Shown: positions 9,364 to 19,684 of the stretch, piece after piece
Position numbering within the stretch: position 1 is the first letter of the stretch
Layout of the letters: each line of letters opens with the position of its first letter
Assembly: GCA_031263195.1 (NCBI GenBank)
Contig: JAISGD010000024.1
Coordinates: 62,001-126,000, forward strand
Source of the DNA: Campylobacteraceae bacterium
GTDB lineage: Bacteria; Campylobacterota; Campylobacteria; Campylobacterales; Campylobacteraceae
Direction of reading: 5' to 3'
DNA: 64,000 bases
The notes under the pieces: model-generated
Database searches by the model: none
Told to the model about the DNA's origin: nothing
What the model saw: the letters and a program-made list of their open reading frames with translations, nothing else
Made by a program: the position numbers and the translations under genes

Positions 9364-10104
9364 ATGGATGATACCATAATCCAGCTAAGCGGCGTGGAAA
9401 AATATTACGGCGATTTTCATGCTTTGAAAAATATAGATTTCAAGGTCGCGAAGGGAGAAATTGTTGTTATATGCGGTCCAAGCGGCAGCGGTAAATCGAC
9501 TCTTATACGCTGCATTAATCGTTTGGAGGATATAGACAGCGGTAAAATCATAGTAGACGGATTTGATATTTATTCTAAAAAAACGAACCTGAATGAAATC
9601 AGAGCCGAAACGGGTATGGTATTTCAACATTTTAATCTTTTTCCGCATTTAACGATACTTGAAAATATCTCCATAGCGCAGCGAAAAGTTAAAAAATATT
9701 CGCACTCCGAAGCTGACAAAGAATCTATAAAACTACTTGAAAAAATGGGTTTGGCGAATAAAGCGCACGTTTATCCGAATGAACTTTCCGGCGGGCAAAA
9801 GCAAAGAGTCGCGATAGCCAGATCTTTAGCTATGAAACCAAAAATTATACTTTTTGACGAACCGACTTCAGCGTTAGATCCTGAAATGATAGGCGAAGTG
9901 CTTGATGTTATGAGAGAACTTGCTAAAGAAAACTTTACCATCGTATGCGTAACTCACGAGATGGGTTTTGCCAAAGAAGTCAGCGATAGAGTTGTATTTA
10001 TGGATCACGGCGAGATAGTGGAAGAAGGTGTACCGAAAGATTTTTTCAAATCCCCCACAACTCAAAGAGCTCGAAAATTTTTACAAGAAGTCTTAAGTCA
10101 TTGA
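9364..10104 (+). CDS. polar amino-acid ABC transporter ATP-binding protein (GlnQ-like)
   Basis: [36 protein letters not shown]. Confidence 0.9.
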   Translation: MDDTIIQLSGVEKYYGDFHALKNIDFKVAKGEIVVICGPSGSGKSTLIRCINRLEDIDSGKIIVDGFDIYSKKTNLNEIRAETGMVFQHFNLFPHLTILENISIAQRKVKKYSHSEADKESIKLLEKMGLANKAHVYPNELSGGQKQRVAIARSLAMKPKIILFDEPTSALDPEMIGEVLDVMRELAKENFTIVCVTHEMGFAKEVSDRVVFMDHGEIVEEGVPKDFFKSPTTQRARKFLQEVLSH

Positions 10105-10126
10105 AAATAAATATAAAAGGAAAATT

Positions 10127-10927
10127 ATGCGTAAAGTTTTGCTAACACTATTTGTGTTTTTCGCCGCATTTATACATGCGGACGACATTAATCTATGGAA
10201 AAAATCCACGTTAAACGCTATTTTAGAAAAAGGCGAGTTTGTGGTTGGACTGGAGCCCGGATACATACCTTTTGAGATGAAGAGCAAAAAAGGCGAAGTG
10301 ATAGGTTTTGATGTGGATATGGCAAAAGCTATGGCGGACGCTATGGGCGTTAAACTGACATTGGTTCCTACGGAATGGGACGGGTTGATACCATCGCTAT
10401 TAACCGGTAAGATTGATATCATCATGTCCGGCATGACGATGTTCCAAGAGAGAAATCTTAAAGTGAATTTTATAGAACCGTATATGACAGTTGGTCAAAC
10501 GCTTTTGGTAGCCAAAAAACACAAAGGCAAAAGTTGGAAAGATTTGGATAAAAATACATTTACGATAGTTACGAAATTTGGCGTAAGCGCTGAGGTAGCT
10601 GCCAGAAAAATATTTAAAAGCGCAAAAATAAAAACGTTTGGTTCGGAAGCTGAGAGCGTACAAGAAGTATTGAACGGCAACGCTGACGCGTTTATATTTG
10701 ACAAACCGTTCAACAGTATATTTATGATACAAAAAGGCAAAGATTCGCTTATACATTTGTCGGAAGAGCTCACTTACGAACCTCTTGGCTGGGCGATTAG
10801 AAAAGGGGATCCTGACTTTATAAATTGGCTTGAGAATTTTTTAAATCAAATAAAGCACGACGGTATTTATGATAAAATGTACGAGAAGTGGTTCGTAAAT
10901 GATAAATGGCTTCCACAAGTTTTATAA
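10127..10927 (+). CDS. amino-acid ABC transporter substrate-binding protein, copy 1
   Basis: SBP family 3; signal peptide; LEPGYIPFEMKSKKGEVIGFDVDMAKAMADAMG. Confidence 0.9.
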   Translation: MRKVLLTLFVFFAAFIHADDINLWKKSTLNAILEKGEFVVGLEPGYIPFEMKSKKGEVIGFDVDMAKAMADAMGVKLTLVPTEWDGLIPSLLTGKIDIIMSGMTMFQERNLKVNFIEPYMTVGQTLLVAKKHKGKSWKDLDKNTFTIVTKFGVSAEVAARKIFKSAKIKTFGSEAESVQEVLNGNADAFIFDKPFNSIFMIQKGKDSLIHLSEELTYEPLGWAIRKGDPDFINWLENFLNQIKHDGIYDKMYEKWFVNDKWLPQVL

Positions 10928-10937
10928 AGGAGACAGC

Positions 10938-11735
10938 ATGAAAAAGATAGTCGCTTTTTTAATGTTTTTCGCCGCGTTTATACATGCGGACGACATTAAT
11001 CTATGGAAAAAATCCACCCTCAATACTATTTTGGAAAGAGGCGAACTTATAGTCGGTATGGATCCTGGTTATATTCCTTTTGAGATGAAAACCAAAAAAG
11101 GCGAGCTTATAGGTTTTGATGTGGATATGGCAAAAGCTATAGCCGATGCTATGGGCGTTAAACTAAAATTAGTTCCAACCGAATACGACAGCATTATAGC
11201 GTCTATAACAACAAATAAATTTGATATTATTATGTCGGCTATGACGATTACTTCGGAAAGAAATCTAAAAGTAAATTTTACCAAACCTTATATTAGCGTA
11301 GGTCAAACGCTTCTGGTAGCCAAAAAGCATAAAGTAAAAAATTGGCAGGATTTGGATAAAAAAGGTTTCATCATTACGACAAAACTTGGCGTTACAGGCG
11401 AGATAGTAGCAAAAAGAATGTTCAAAAATGTTCAAGTAAAGACTTTTAACACAGAGGCTGAAGCTGTTCAAGAGCTTATTAACGGCAATGCCGACGCGTT
11501 TATATACGATAAGCCGTTTAATGATATTTTTATGCTTCAAAAAGGTAAGGATTTTGTTATGCATTTGTCCGAAGAGCTTACTTACGAACCTCTTGGCTGG
11601 GCGATTAGAAAGGGAGATCCCGATTTTCTTAATTGGCTCAATAATTTCCTAAATCAGATAAAACACGACGGCACTTATGACAAATTATATGAAAAATGGT
11701 TTGTGAATAATAAGTGGTTGCCGCAGGTAATGTAA
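10938..11735 (+). CDS. amino-acid ABC transporter substrate-binding protein, copy 2 (tandem paralog)
   Basis: Highly similar to copy 1; ATG at 10938 after aaaGGAGA (the ORF track starts upstream). Confidence 0.9.
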   Translation: MKKIVAFLMFFAAFIHADDINLWKKSTLNTILERGELIVGMDPGYIPFEMKTKKGELIGFDVDMAKAIADAMGVKLKLVPTEYDSIIASITTNKFDIIMSAMTITSERNLKVNFTKPYISVGQTLLVAKKHKVKNWQDLDKKGFIITTKLGVTGEIVAKRMFKNVQVKTFNTEAEAVQELINGNADAFIYDKPFNDIFMLQKGKDFVMHLSEELTYEPLGWAIRKGDPDFLNWLNNFLNQIKHDGTYDKLYEKWFVNNKWLPQVM

Positions 11736-12713
11736 ATGATAAGACACCATACGCCGTTTTTTGAAAATAAAATTATCGGGCATATCATAGCCGCTTTTAT
11801 ATTTGTAGCTCTTGCCATAGCGCTTTACTACGCGACTACTGTGAAAATAAATTATGTTTGGCAATGGAACAGTATTCCGCACTATTTTGCATATGAAGAG
11901 AAAGAGGAGATAAAAGCTTCTTACAGCGGCAATATAGTTATAAAGGACGGCTTTCTTAGTATTACTCCCGATGTTCAATCGGACGATGAACCTTTTTTTG
12001 TATCTCTTAGCGGTTATGAAAGCGAAAGCGTAGACGGAGAATATATATTTGAAGATGAAACGGTTGCTTTCAAAACAGTATTTAAAAAAGGACCAATAGT
12101 AAACGGTTTGATAGTGACCCTCAAAGTCTCTTTACTTGGTCTTTTGATAGCTTTTAGCGTAGGTTCGGTAGCGGCACTGATAAGACTTTCAAAATATCAA
12201 TTTTTAAAAGATATCGCCACCGTATATGTAACGGTTATAAGAGGTACGCCACTTTTAGTGCAAATGTCTTTGTTTTACTTTCTTATAGCCTCTATCTTGA
12301 AAATAGACGGTTTTTATGCGGGAGCTCTTAGTCTTGGCATATTTTACGGCGCGTATATAGCCGAAGTTTTGAGAGGCTCGATACAGTCAATAGATAAAGG
12401 GCAATACGAAGCGGCAAAATCTTTAGGTATGAATGCTTTTCAAACTACCGCTTCTATCATTGTGCCTCAAGCTTTGCGTCGCGCGTTACCAACGCTTATA
12501 AACGAGGTTATATCTCTTGTAAAAGACTCTTCTTTGGTTTCCGTTATCGCCATTACGGATTTGACAAGAGTCGGTCGCGAGATAGCTTCGCAAACTTTCA
12601 ACGCGTTTGAGGCGTGGATAACGATAGCCGGGATATATCTCATTATAACATTGACACTATCCGTAATTGGAAGCAGAATAGAGGCGAGAATGAAAACAAG
12701 AGGCGGTTTTTAA
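11736..12713 (+). CDS. amino-acid ABC transporter permease with N-terminal extracytoplasmic insertion
   Basis: HisM/GlnP-type permease; EAAKSLGMNAFQT motif; ~110-aa N-terminal region before the core. Confidence 0.88.
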   Translation: MIRHHTPFFENKIIGHIIAAFIFVALAIALYYATTVKINYVWQWNSIPHYFAYEEKEEIKASYSGNIVIKDGFLSITPDVQSDDEPFFVSLSGYESESVDGEYIFEDETVAFKTVFKKGPIVNGLIVTLKVSLLGLLIAFSVGSVAALIRLSKYQFLKDIATVYVTVIRGTPLLVQMSLFYFLIASILKIDGFYAGALSLGIFYGAYIAEVLRGSIQSIDKGQYEAAKSLGMNAFQTTASIIVPQALRRALPTLINEVISLVKDSSLVSVIAITDLTRVGREIASQTFNAFEAWITIAGIYLIITLTLSVIGSRIEARMKTRGGF

Positions 12714-12790
12714 ATTTTTTAAACAATTAAATATTGCTACATGTAAGAAAATATAATTGTGAATTTGATAATTTTATATCAATACCTCTA

Positions 12791-12804
12791 ATGTAAGCTT
12801 ACAT
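12791..12804. repeat. 14-bp perfect palindrome with TTACAT half-sites inverted
   Basis: ATGTAAGCTTACAT. Confidence 0.5.
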
Positions 12805-12997
12805 GAAAGATTTCTGACCCTAACTATCGTGACTTTAATGAAATAATAAGCGATTTAAACCGGGATGTGCGTGCCGCTGTTTTAGTAAGACAATTAACGA
12901 TATTCCACTTAACATGAAGTATAAATATTTACCTGTTTGGGCAAAGCATTTTTATAATCACTACTCTGGTCGCGAAAATATGTTACGCGGGATGGAG

Positions 12998-13354
12998 TCA
13001 TCCGCCAATTTCCTTTTGTGCTTTCTTTGTTAAGGAGGCAAAAAGTATAATATAGGACTTGTCGATCATATCCCTAACAACATCATCAGGGACTGAGCTG
13101 TCAAGATAAACGGAGTTCCAATGTTCTTTGTTCATATAGTATCCGGCTGTAATATCTTCAAACTGATTGCGCAGAAAATAACCGTCAGAGGACGTCAGCT
13201 TTAATGTGATGATGGCTTTGCCGGTATTATCATTGCCTAAAAGCGCGAACATCTTCCCGCCGAGCATATATCTTGTGGCTTGCCACTCTTCCTTAAACTT
13301 CTTTATCACACCCTGTTTTGTCAGACAGTATTCATCAAGCCAAGGATAATTCAT
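12998..13354 (-). CDS. MmcQ/YjbR family protein
   Basis: MNYPWLDEYCLTKQGVIKKFKEEWQATRYMLGGKMFALLG...; internal ATG preferred over the track start at 13387. Confidence 0.8.
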   Translation of the reverse strand: MNYPWLDEYCLTKQGVIKKFKEEWQATRYMLGGKMFALLGNDNTGKAIITLKLTSSDGYFLRNQFEDITAGYYMNKEHWNSVYLDSSVPDDVVRDMIDKSYIILFASLTKKAQKEIGG

Positions 13355-13409
13355 CAGACTCTCCCTTTGTCGTGCTCTGTACGGCATTTCTGAATAAATT
13401 CAACCGGCA

Positions 13410-13839
13410 TCATAGTTTTTTATCAGCGGTCTCCTGTTCGGTCATACCTGACGCAAACAGCCTCAATATAACTTCTTCCATCGGTTCCGCGACTTCAATT
13501 ACATGGTTATCGGGGTCAAAAAAACGGATTGTGTGTTGTCCCCACGGAGCTTCGGTAAGAGGCTGACTTTTTGATACCGGTATTTTTATGCAGTTCCGCT
13601 ATGAAATCATCCAAGCGGTTCTCCTCAAAATATAGTTCAAAGCAATGTCTGGCGTATTTATCAGGGACAGGAGCATCATTTGTATCCTCATTCCAAGTTT
13701 TTCGAGCCATCATTGAAAAACCGCCCATAACGACATAGGTTCCCAGATCCAGCATGATCGTTTCGTGCAGAGTTTCTGTATGAAATCGTTTACTCTTTTA
13801 AATATCCGCGACGATAATCATAGGGCTGTGGAATTTCAT
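13410..13839 (-). pseudogene. decayed VOC (glyoxalase/bleomycin-resistance) family gene
   Basis: ATG at 13839: MKFHSPMIIVADI*KSKRFHTETLHETIMLDLGTYVVMGGFS... (in-frame TAA), then a frameshift near 13570 into LTEAPWGQHTIRFFDPDNHVIEVAEPMEEVILRLFASGMTEQETADKKL*. Confidence 0.8.
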
Positions 13840-13900
13840 ATCGTCGCTCCTTTCCAAACTTGTTGTCTTTTAATATCTTACTGCATTTTTATATTTTATG

Positions 13901-14530
13901 TCAAATATTTATCACTTTTGAATCGCAACATACGACTATACTATCATTTTTTCCGATAGGTAAAATATCTCTTTGCATATGGATACTCAAAACATTTGCT
14001 GCACTTCCATAAAATGAGAGCAGTGATATGATAAGTTCCGCTACACCTGCTACTATTTTTGCAAATTGCGGGGATATACCGAAACTATAACATACAAGAG
14101 ATATAAACAGGACATCTATAGCTACAAATATGTAAAAAAGTACCCTGTTTGTTATGCTTGCTCCTATTGTCATGTATATAGTGAAAATCAAATAACCAAG
14201 ATAGAAAAACCCAAGCTGTTTCGTAAAATCGCCACTATATCCTTGGAACATGAACCACCATGTAAGAGCTATCGTTATCCAAAACATACCATAGCCTATG
14301 AAAGCTAAACCGCCGAAAACATTCTGTTTTTTGTAGTCCAGGATGCCAGCTATTAGTTGAGTAAAACCGCCTAAAAGCAATGCACAAGGCAAAATACCGA
14401 TAGTACCGGTGGTTAAACCGAGTTTTTCGCTTGATGCCACTAAAGTAACAAGGGCTAAACCAAATAGCCCTAAAGCCGATGGGTCGGGTTGCTTAGAAGT
14501 AATTTCTAAAATTTTGGAATTGTTTTCCAT
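13901..14530 (-). CDS. acetate uptake transporter, GPR1/FUN34/YaaH (SatP) family
   Basis: PDPSALGLFGLALVTL...; six TMs; 209 aa. Confidence 0.85.
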   Translation of the reverse strand: MENNSKILEITSKQPDPSALGLFGLALVTLVASSEKLGLTTGTIGILPCALLLGGFTQLIAGILDYKKQNVFGGLAFIGYGMFWITIALTWWFMFQGYSGDFTKQLGFFYLGYLIFTIYMTIGASITNRVLFYIFVAIDVLFISLVCYSFGISPQFAKIVAGVAELIISLLSFYGSAANVLSIHMQRDILPIGKNDSIVVCCDSKVINI

Positions 14531-14531
14531 G

Positions 14532-14572
14532 CCTTCTCCTTATATTGATATATTCTTATTGTAAGGAGAAGG
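14532..14572 (-). promoter_or_regulatory. perfect 11-bp inverted repeat whose 3' arm contains the Shine-Dalgarno of the acetate transporter
   Basis: mRNA sense: CCUUCUCCUUA-(19 nt)-UAAGGAGAAGG-C-AUG. Confidence 0.75.
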
Positions 14573-14876
14573 ATTAAATTTTTTGAAAACAATCGGAATA
14601 TCAGGATAAAAAACATATAGTGAGTTACGAAAATACACAATACTAAATTGACACTTTCATAAAAACACTGCTACTGCGCATTGTAAGCGTATTTTATTAC
14701 TTTATACAGGGTTTTATATTGTGTTACTAAATTATACATATCTATTTTTGAATATCCATAAAGAGTTTAAGAGGGGTATCAATTTGGTATTGGTAGTGTA
14801 AGTGAAAAAATAAATAATGTATTTTTTATTAATTATTGTCGTAATAATTTTCTATATTAAAAATCCGCATAAATGT

Positions 14877-15545
14877 CTATTTTCTACTCTTTTTCTCTTC
14901 AATTCCGCTTGTGCCAAATCGCCTGACAAGTTCTTGCTCTATACGTTCGGGGTGTATGTTTTTGCTTGCAAGCGCTACAAGAAAATGAAAGATAAGATCG
15001 GCGCCTTCGTATATTATCTCTTTTTCGTCTTTATCTTTTACAGCAAACGTAAATTCGCCGGCTTCCTCAACAACTTTTTTTAAAAACGCGTTATCGCCCT
15101 TTGTGAAAAGTTTTGCGACATAAGAACTTTCCGCGTCAGCGCCTTTTCGCTCCTGTATTGTATGATACAATTTGTCTATAACATTATAGTTTGGAATATT
15201 AACTTCTTTCATTTGCGATGAAGTCGGAAGTAAGACATTTTTAAAAAAGCAGGTTCTGTTTCCCGTGTGGCACGCCGCGCCTAATTGCTCAACTTTTAAA
15301 AGCAACGTGTCGTTGTCGCAATCTAAAAAAATCTCTTTTACACTCTGAGTATTGCCGCTCTCCTCGCCTTTTTTCCAAATGCGTTGCTTGCTTCTGGAAA
15401 AATAGTGAGCGAATTTTGTCTGAAGCGTTAAATTATAAGCCTCTTCGTTCATGTAGGCTAACATTAACACTTCCTCATTTTTGAAATCCTGCGCGATAAC
15501 AGGGAGCAGTTTTACCTGCTCCCAATCTATTTTTATATTGTTCAT
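14877..15545 (-). CDS. hisIE: bifunctional phosphoribosyl-AMP cyclohydrolase / phosphoribosyl-ATP pyrophosphatase
   Basis: HisI motifs ([42 protein letters not shown]) plus HisE domain. Confidence 0.93.
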   Translation of the reverse strand: MNNIKIDWEQVKLLPVIAQDFKNEEVLMLAYMNEEAYNLTLQTKFAHYFSRSKQRIWKKGEESGNTQSVKEIFLDCDNDTLLLKVEQLGAACHTGNRTCFFKNVLLPTSSQMKEVNIPNYNVIDKLYHTIQERKGADAESSYVAKLFTKGDNAFLKKVVEEAGEFTFAVKDKDEKEIIYEGADLIFHFLVALASKNIHPERIEQELVRRFGTSGIEEKKSRK

Positions 15546-16666
15546 TGTCCTATGCTTGATTGTCTTTGTTTGTCTTTCGTATCAACCCAAATATTTGGTA
15601 CCGCGCCTCCGGGAGTTAAAAATATTTGAGCGTCCTTGTTTTCTTTTAAAGCTTCGTTGAATTTCGCTTGAGTTTCAATTTGACGAAGTTGCAACAGTTG
15701 CGAGGTTAAACTTTTAGCTATTACATCGTTTGCGTGAGAATTAGCGTCCGCTTCTATTTTGATAGCGTCGGCTTTACCTTGCGCTCTTGCTTTCATAGCG
15801 TCCGCCTCGCCTTTAGCAAGAGCGACTTGTTTTTCAGCTTCTTGCTTTGCTCTGGCTACTTGATTTCTCGTCACTTCAGCTTCTTGTCTTGCTATTTGTA
15901 CTTGCTCTATTTGTTGTCTGATTTTTTCAGGCAATATAATTTCTCTTAGCTGAACGGTATTGAGTACTACCGGTCTACCTTCCTGCGCATCTATGCTTTT
16001 TATGATATCCTCTTTAATGGCTTCAGCGAATTCGCTTCTTTTTTGTGGAATATCCTCCGCATTATATCTGCCCGCGACTTCGCGCACTACTTCGCGCACG
16101 GTAGGGTCTATTATCTTATTTTCCCAATTCAATCCCCAAATAGACATTGTATTCGGAGCTTGCAAGCGATTTAGATGATATAAAACGGCAAGATCTATAT
16201 GAAAATCCAAGCCTCTGGCGTCTTTAACGGAGATAGACTCTTGCGAGATAACGGACGATGCCGATATATAATTATCCCCGCTGCTTATAAGCTTTTGTTG
16301 CATTTCGCCTATGCGTCCCATTTGTTCTGTGGAGGTATAACTCATCATTCTTACTTTAGCGTCAACTACAATGATATCTTGAATGAGCGGTACAAAAAAG
16401 TGAAGACCAGGGTCCAATGGAGTTGGCGAATAGACACCCGTAGTTACCCTAATGCCAACTTCGCCCGAATTAATGATTCTAAAAGGGCGCGCTACAATAA
16501 GAAGCAGTATAATAGCTATGATAATATAAAAAGGCACAGCCTTTTTATTGTCAAATTGCGGCAATTTTATATTAAAATTGTTTCCTCCGCCTCCGCTGTT
16601 TTGATTGCTGTCACTATTTCCGCCCCCATTTCGTTTTTTGAAATAGTCGTTTAAATCTGCCGGCAT
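15542..16666 (-). CDS. SPFH/prohibitin (band 7) family membrane protein
   Basis: N-terminal TM and SPFH domain, coiled coil [39 protein letters not shown]. Confidence 0.9.
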   Translation of the reverse strand: MPADLNDYFKKRNGGGNSDSNQNSGGGGNNFNIKLPQFDNKKAVPFYIIIAIILLLIVARPFRIINSGEVGIRVTTGVYSPTPLDPGLHFFVPLIQDIIVVDAKVRMMSYTSTEQMGRIGEMQQKLISSGDNYISASSVISQESISVKDARGLDFHIDLAVLYHLNRLQAPNTMSIWGLNWENKIIDPTVREVVREVAGRYNAEDIPQKRSEFAEAIKEDIIKSIDAQEGRPVVLNTVQLREIILPEKIRQQIEQVQIARQEAEVTRNQVARAKQEAEKQVALAKGEADAMKARAQGKADAIKIEADANSHANDVIAKSLTSQLLQLRQIETQAKFNEALKENKDAQIFLTPGGAVPNIWVDTKDKQRQSSIGQ

Positions 16667-16682
16667 ATTTTTCCTTTATTTT

Positions 16683-17606
16683 CTAATTTACATATGTTAA
16701 AAGGTGCTCAAACGATTCGTCTTTTCCGTATACAACGTCAAAATAAGCATCTTGTAATTTTTTGGTAATCTCGCCTCTCTTACCATTTCCTATAACTCTT
16801 CCATCAACATTATTTACAGGTGTAACTTCAGCCGCCGTTCCTGTGAAAAACGCTTCGTCGGCTATATAAACCTCATCTCTTGATATTCTTTTTCGCTCTA
16901 CTTTTATGCCAAGTTTTGTCGCGATTTGGATAACGGAATCTTGCGTAATACTCTCAAGCGAATTGTCGTTTGGCGGCGTGATAAGCTTGCCGTCTCTTAC
17001 GATAAAGAAACACTCCCCACTACCTTCGGCTATAAAACCTTCATCATCAAGCAGTAACGCTTCTTCGTATCCAGCGTCCAAGGCTTCGTATTTTGCCATT
17101 TGAGAATTCAGATAATTTGCCGCTGCTTTGGCTTTGCCCATCATGGATTTTACCGAATTTCTGGCAAAAGATGAAATCTTAACTTTTATACCGTTAGCAA
17201 GTCCTTCGTCTCCAAGATAAGCTCCCCATTCCCATGAAGCTATAGCTGTTTGTACCGGTGCATCTTTATGATTTACGCCCATAACCCCATAACCTAAAAA
17301 TATAATAGGTCTTATATAAACATTTCCATTGTAAGTGTTAGCTTTTAAAAGTTCTATTTGCGCGTTTTCTAACTCTTTTTGGGTATATTTGGAGTTAATC
17401 GCGACTATTTTCGCTGAATTTAGAAGCCTTTTTGTATGATCTTGCAAACGAAAGATCGCCAAGCCTTTATCCGTTTTATAAGCTCTCGTACCCTCAAAGA
17501 CGCCGTTTCCATAATGAAGCGTATGCGTCAATACATGAACCTTCGCTTCATTCCAAGGAACTAATTTGCCGTCAAACCATATAAATTTAGATTCTACTAA
17601 AGCCAT
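16683..17606 (-). CDS. ilvE: branched-chain amino acid aminotransferase
   Basis: WFDGKLVPWNEAKVHVLTHTLHYGNGVFEGTRAY. Confidence 0.93.
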   Translation of the reverse strand: MALVESKFIWFDGKLVPWNEAKVHVLTHTLHYGNGVFEGTRAYKTDKGLAIFRLQDHTKRLLNSAKIVAINSKYTQKELENAQIELLKANTYNGNVYIRPIIFLGYGVMGVNHKDAPVQTAIASWEWGAYLGDEGLANGIKVKISSFARNSVKSMMGKAKAAANYLNSQMAKYEALDAGYEEALLLDDEGFIAEGSGECFFIVRDGKLITPPNDNSLESITQDSVIQIATKLGIKVERKRISRDEVYIADEAFFTGTAAEVTPVNNVDGRVIGNGKRGEITKKLQDAYFDVVYGKDESFEHLLTYVN

Positions 17607-17683
17607 GATTTTACCTTTTTGAGTAATTTATTGATAAACTTTAATATTACCTCAAAAAAGTTTAAAGGTAGGTTTAAAAGGGT

Positions 17684-17697
17684 TCTTACATGTAAGA
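17684..17697. repeat. 14-bp TACATGTA-centred palindrome
   Basis: TCTTACATGTAAGA; a second TACATGTA at 17780-17787 abuts the tautomerase RBS. Confidence 0.6.
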
Positions 17698-17797
17698 CAA
17701 AGCCCAATTTGCACAAATTTATTAATTTTCGCTAAGACAATTTATTTTAGCTTCGCTTGGTTATAATATTTAAAAATCTTACATGTAAAGGGGAGAT

Positions 17798-18007
17798 ATG
17801 CCGTATGTAAATATAAAAATCACAAAAGAAGGAGCCACAAAAGAACAAAAAGCGGCTCTCATCAAAGGCGTGACGGATTTACTGGTAAATATACTCAATA
17901 AAAATCCGAAAACCACAGTTGTAACGATAGATGAACTGGATACGGATAATTGGGGCGTAGGCGGTGAAAGTATCACCGAGATAAGAGCAAAAACGCCAAA
18001 GGTTTAA
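17798..18007 (+). CDS. 4-oxalocrotonate tautomerase family protein
   Basis: MPYVNIKITKEGATKEQKAALIKGVTDLL, N-terminal catalytic Pro; GGGGAG RBS. Confidence 0.9.
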   Translation: MPYVNIKITKEGATKEQKAALIKGVTDLLVNILNKNPKTTVVTIDELDTDNWGVGGESITEIRAKTPKV

Positions 18008-18072
18008 ATATCGTTCAACCAAAAACTTGTACGCGAAAAATTTATTTTAAAAATAAAATTTAAGGAGAACAA

Positions 18073-18543
18073 ATGTCAATAGAAATAGGAAAAGCGGCTC
18101 CGCAATTTTCACTGAAAAATCAAGATGATGTGGAGATAAGCTTAAAAGATTTGATAGGAAAATGGGTGGTTTTATATTTTTACCCGAAAGATAATACGCC
18201 GGGCTGCACGACGGAAGCTTGCGATTTTACGGCGGCGTTGCCTGATTTTAAAGAGTTGGATGCCGTGATATTGGGAATTAGTCCCGATAGCGTTAAATCG
18301 CATCAAAATTTTATACAAAAACAAAATATCGCTTTTACCCTTTTATCCGACGAACAAAAAGAGGCGGCAGAAGCTTATGAAGTGTGGAAATTAAAGAAAA
18401 ATTACGGCAAAGAGTATATGGGCATAGAGCGTTCTACTTTTTTGATTGATCCGAATGGAAAAATCGCTGAAATTTGGCGAAAAGTGAACGTAAAAGGACA
18501 TAGCGACGAAGTTAAAGCGGCTTTGAAAGCTCTGGAAAAATAA
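18073..18543 (+). CDS. bcp: thioredoxin-dependent thiol peroxidase (BCP family)
   Basis: YFYPKDNTPGCTTEACDF. Confidence 0.92.
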   Translation: MSIEIGKAAPQFSLKNQDDVEISLKDLIGKWVVLYFYPKDNTPGCTTEACDFTAALPDFKELDAVILGISPDSVKSHQNFIQKQNIAFTLLSDEQKEAAEAYEVWKLKKNYGKEYMGIERSTFLIDPNGKIAEIWRKVNVKGHSDEVKAALKALEK

Positions 18544-18592
18544 TATTTGAAAGATAAGCTTTTTTGCTATTCTTTAAAACAAGATGAGTTAA

Positions 18593-19648
18593 ATGTTGGT
18601 GCATATTTGTTGTTCGGTTGACAGCTGTTATTTTTTAAAAAGACTTCGCGAGGCTATGCCTGATGAGAAAATAATCGGTTTTTTTTACAATCCGAATATC
18701 CATCCTTATGGTGAATATAAACTACGGCTTTTAGATGTTAAAAGGGATTGTCAAAAACAGGGTATCAGGCTCATTGAAGGAGAGTATGGTTTAAAAGATT
18801 GGCTTGAAAGCGTCAGAGGCTTCGAGTGTGAAAAAGAGAGAGGCAAAAGATGTGAGATTTGCTTTGAACAGCGGCTTGATGTCAGTGCAAAAAAAGCCAA
18901 AGAGATTGGAGAAAACAGTATCACGACTACACTTTTTATGAGTCCCAAAAAGTCTTTTGAGCAGCTTAGTATAGCGGCGGAGAAAATAAGTCAAAAGCGC
19001 GAAATTGAAGTTTTATGTTTTGACTTTAGAAAAAGAGGTGGTACGCAGGAGCAGTTTGCATTAGCTAAGGAAAAGAGACTTTATCGTCAAAACTATTGCG
19101 GGTGCATTTATGCTCTTTTAGACCAAAGAGAGGCGCAAAAACGACTTTGCAGCGAACTTTTAAGTCCTGTGGGAAAAGAGATTTTGCCATCGTCTATAGA
19201 GGAACGATTGGAAACTTTTGAGAAAGTCGACATATATGAAAAGAATAGGGTTGATTTTACGCTTAAGAGAGAAAAATTTCAAAATTACCGCTTTTTATGG
19301 GGGCGTATTTTAGATGAGAGCAACACTGTTTTGCCGAGTTGGTTTTTAGGTGTGTATCATGGGGACTCTGAGGTGATAATTAAAAGTATTGATAGCGGAT
19401 ATGGCTTTGCAGAAAATATGCTGTTTATAGAGCTTTGGCGGTTTAATCAAATAGCAGGCTATATATATAAAAGTGTAAAAGAACTTATTTTTAATCCCCC
19501 GACAAATGAAGAGCAAAAAAATATTTGTATGAAATTTCCGGATTATCCTCTCATTATAGTGATTGAAAACATTGAAAAAAAGACTTATAACATAGAGGCG
19601 CGCTCAATATTTTATGAAGATGTTAGAGAAGTTTTAGCAATACTTTGA
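18593..19648 (+). CDS. queH: QueH-type epoxyqueuosine reductase with long C-terminal extension
   Basis: LVHICCSVDSCYFL..., FECEKERGKRCEICFEQRL, QNYCGCIYAL; ~160-aa C-terminal extension. Confidence 0.85.
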   Translation: MLVHICCSVDSCYFLKRLREAMPDEKIIGFFYNPNIHPYGEYKLRLLDVKRDCQKQGIRLIEGEYGLKDWLESVRGFECEKERGKRCEICFEQRLDVSAKKAKEIGENSITTTLFMSPKKSFEQLSIAAEKISQKREIEVLCFDFRKRGGTQEQFALAKEKRLYRQNYCGCIYALLDQREAQKRLCSELLSPVGKEILPSSIEERLETFEKVDIYEKNRVDFTLKREKFQNYRFLWGRILDESNTVLPSWFLGVYHGDSEVIIKSIDSGYGFAENMLFIELWRFNQIAGYIYKSVKELIFNPPTNEEQKNICMKFPDYPLIIVIENIEKKTYNIEARSIFYEDVREVLAIL

Positions 19649-19684
19649 TAAAATTTACAGATTTTTGAAATAAGGTTTTTGATT

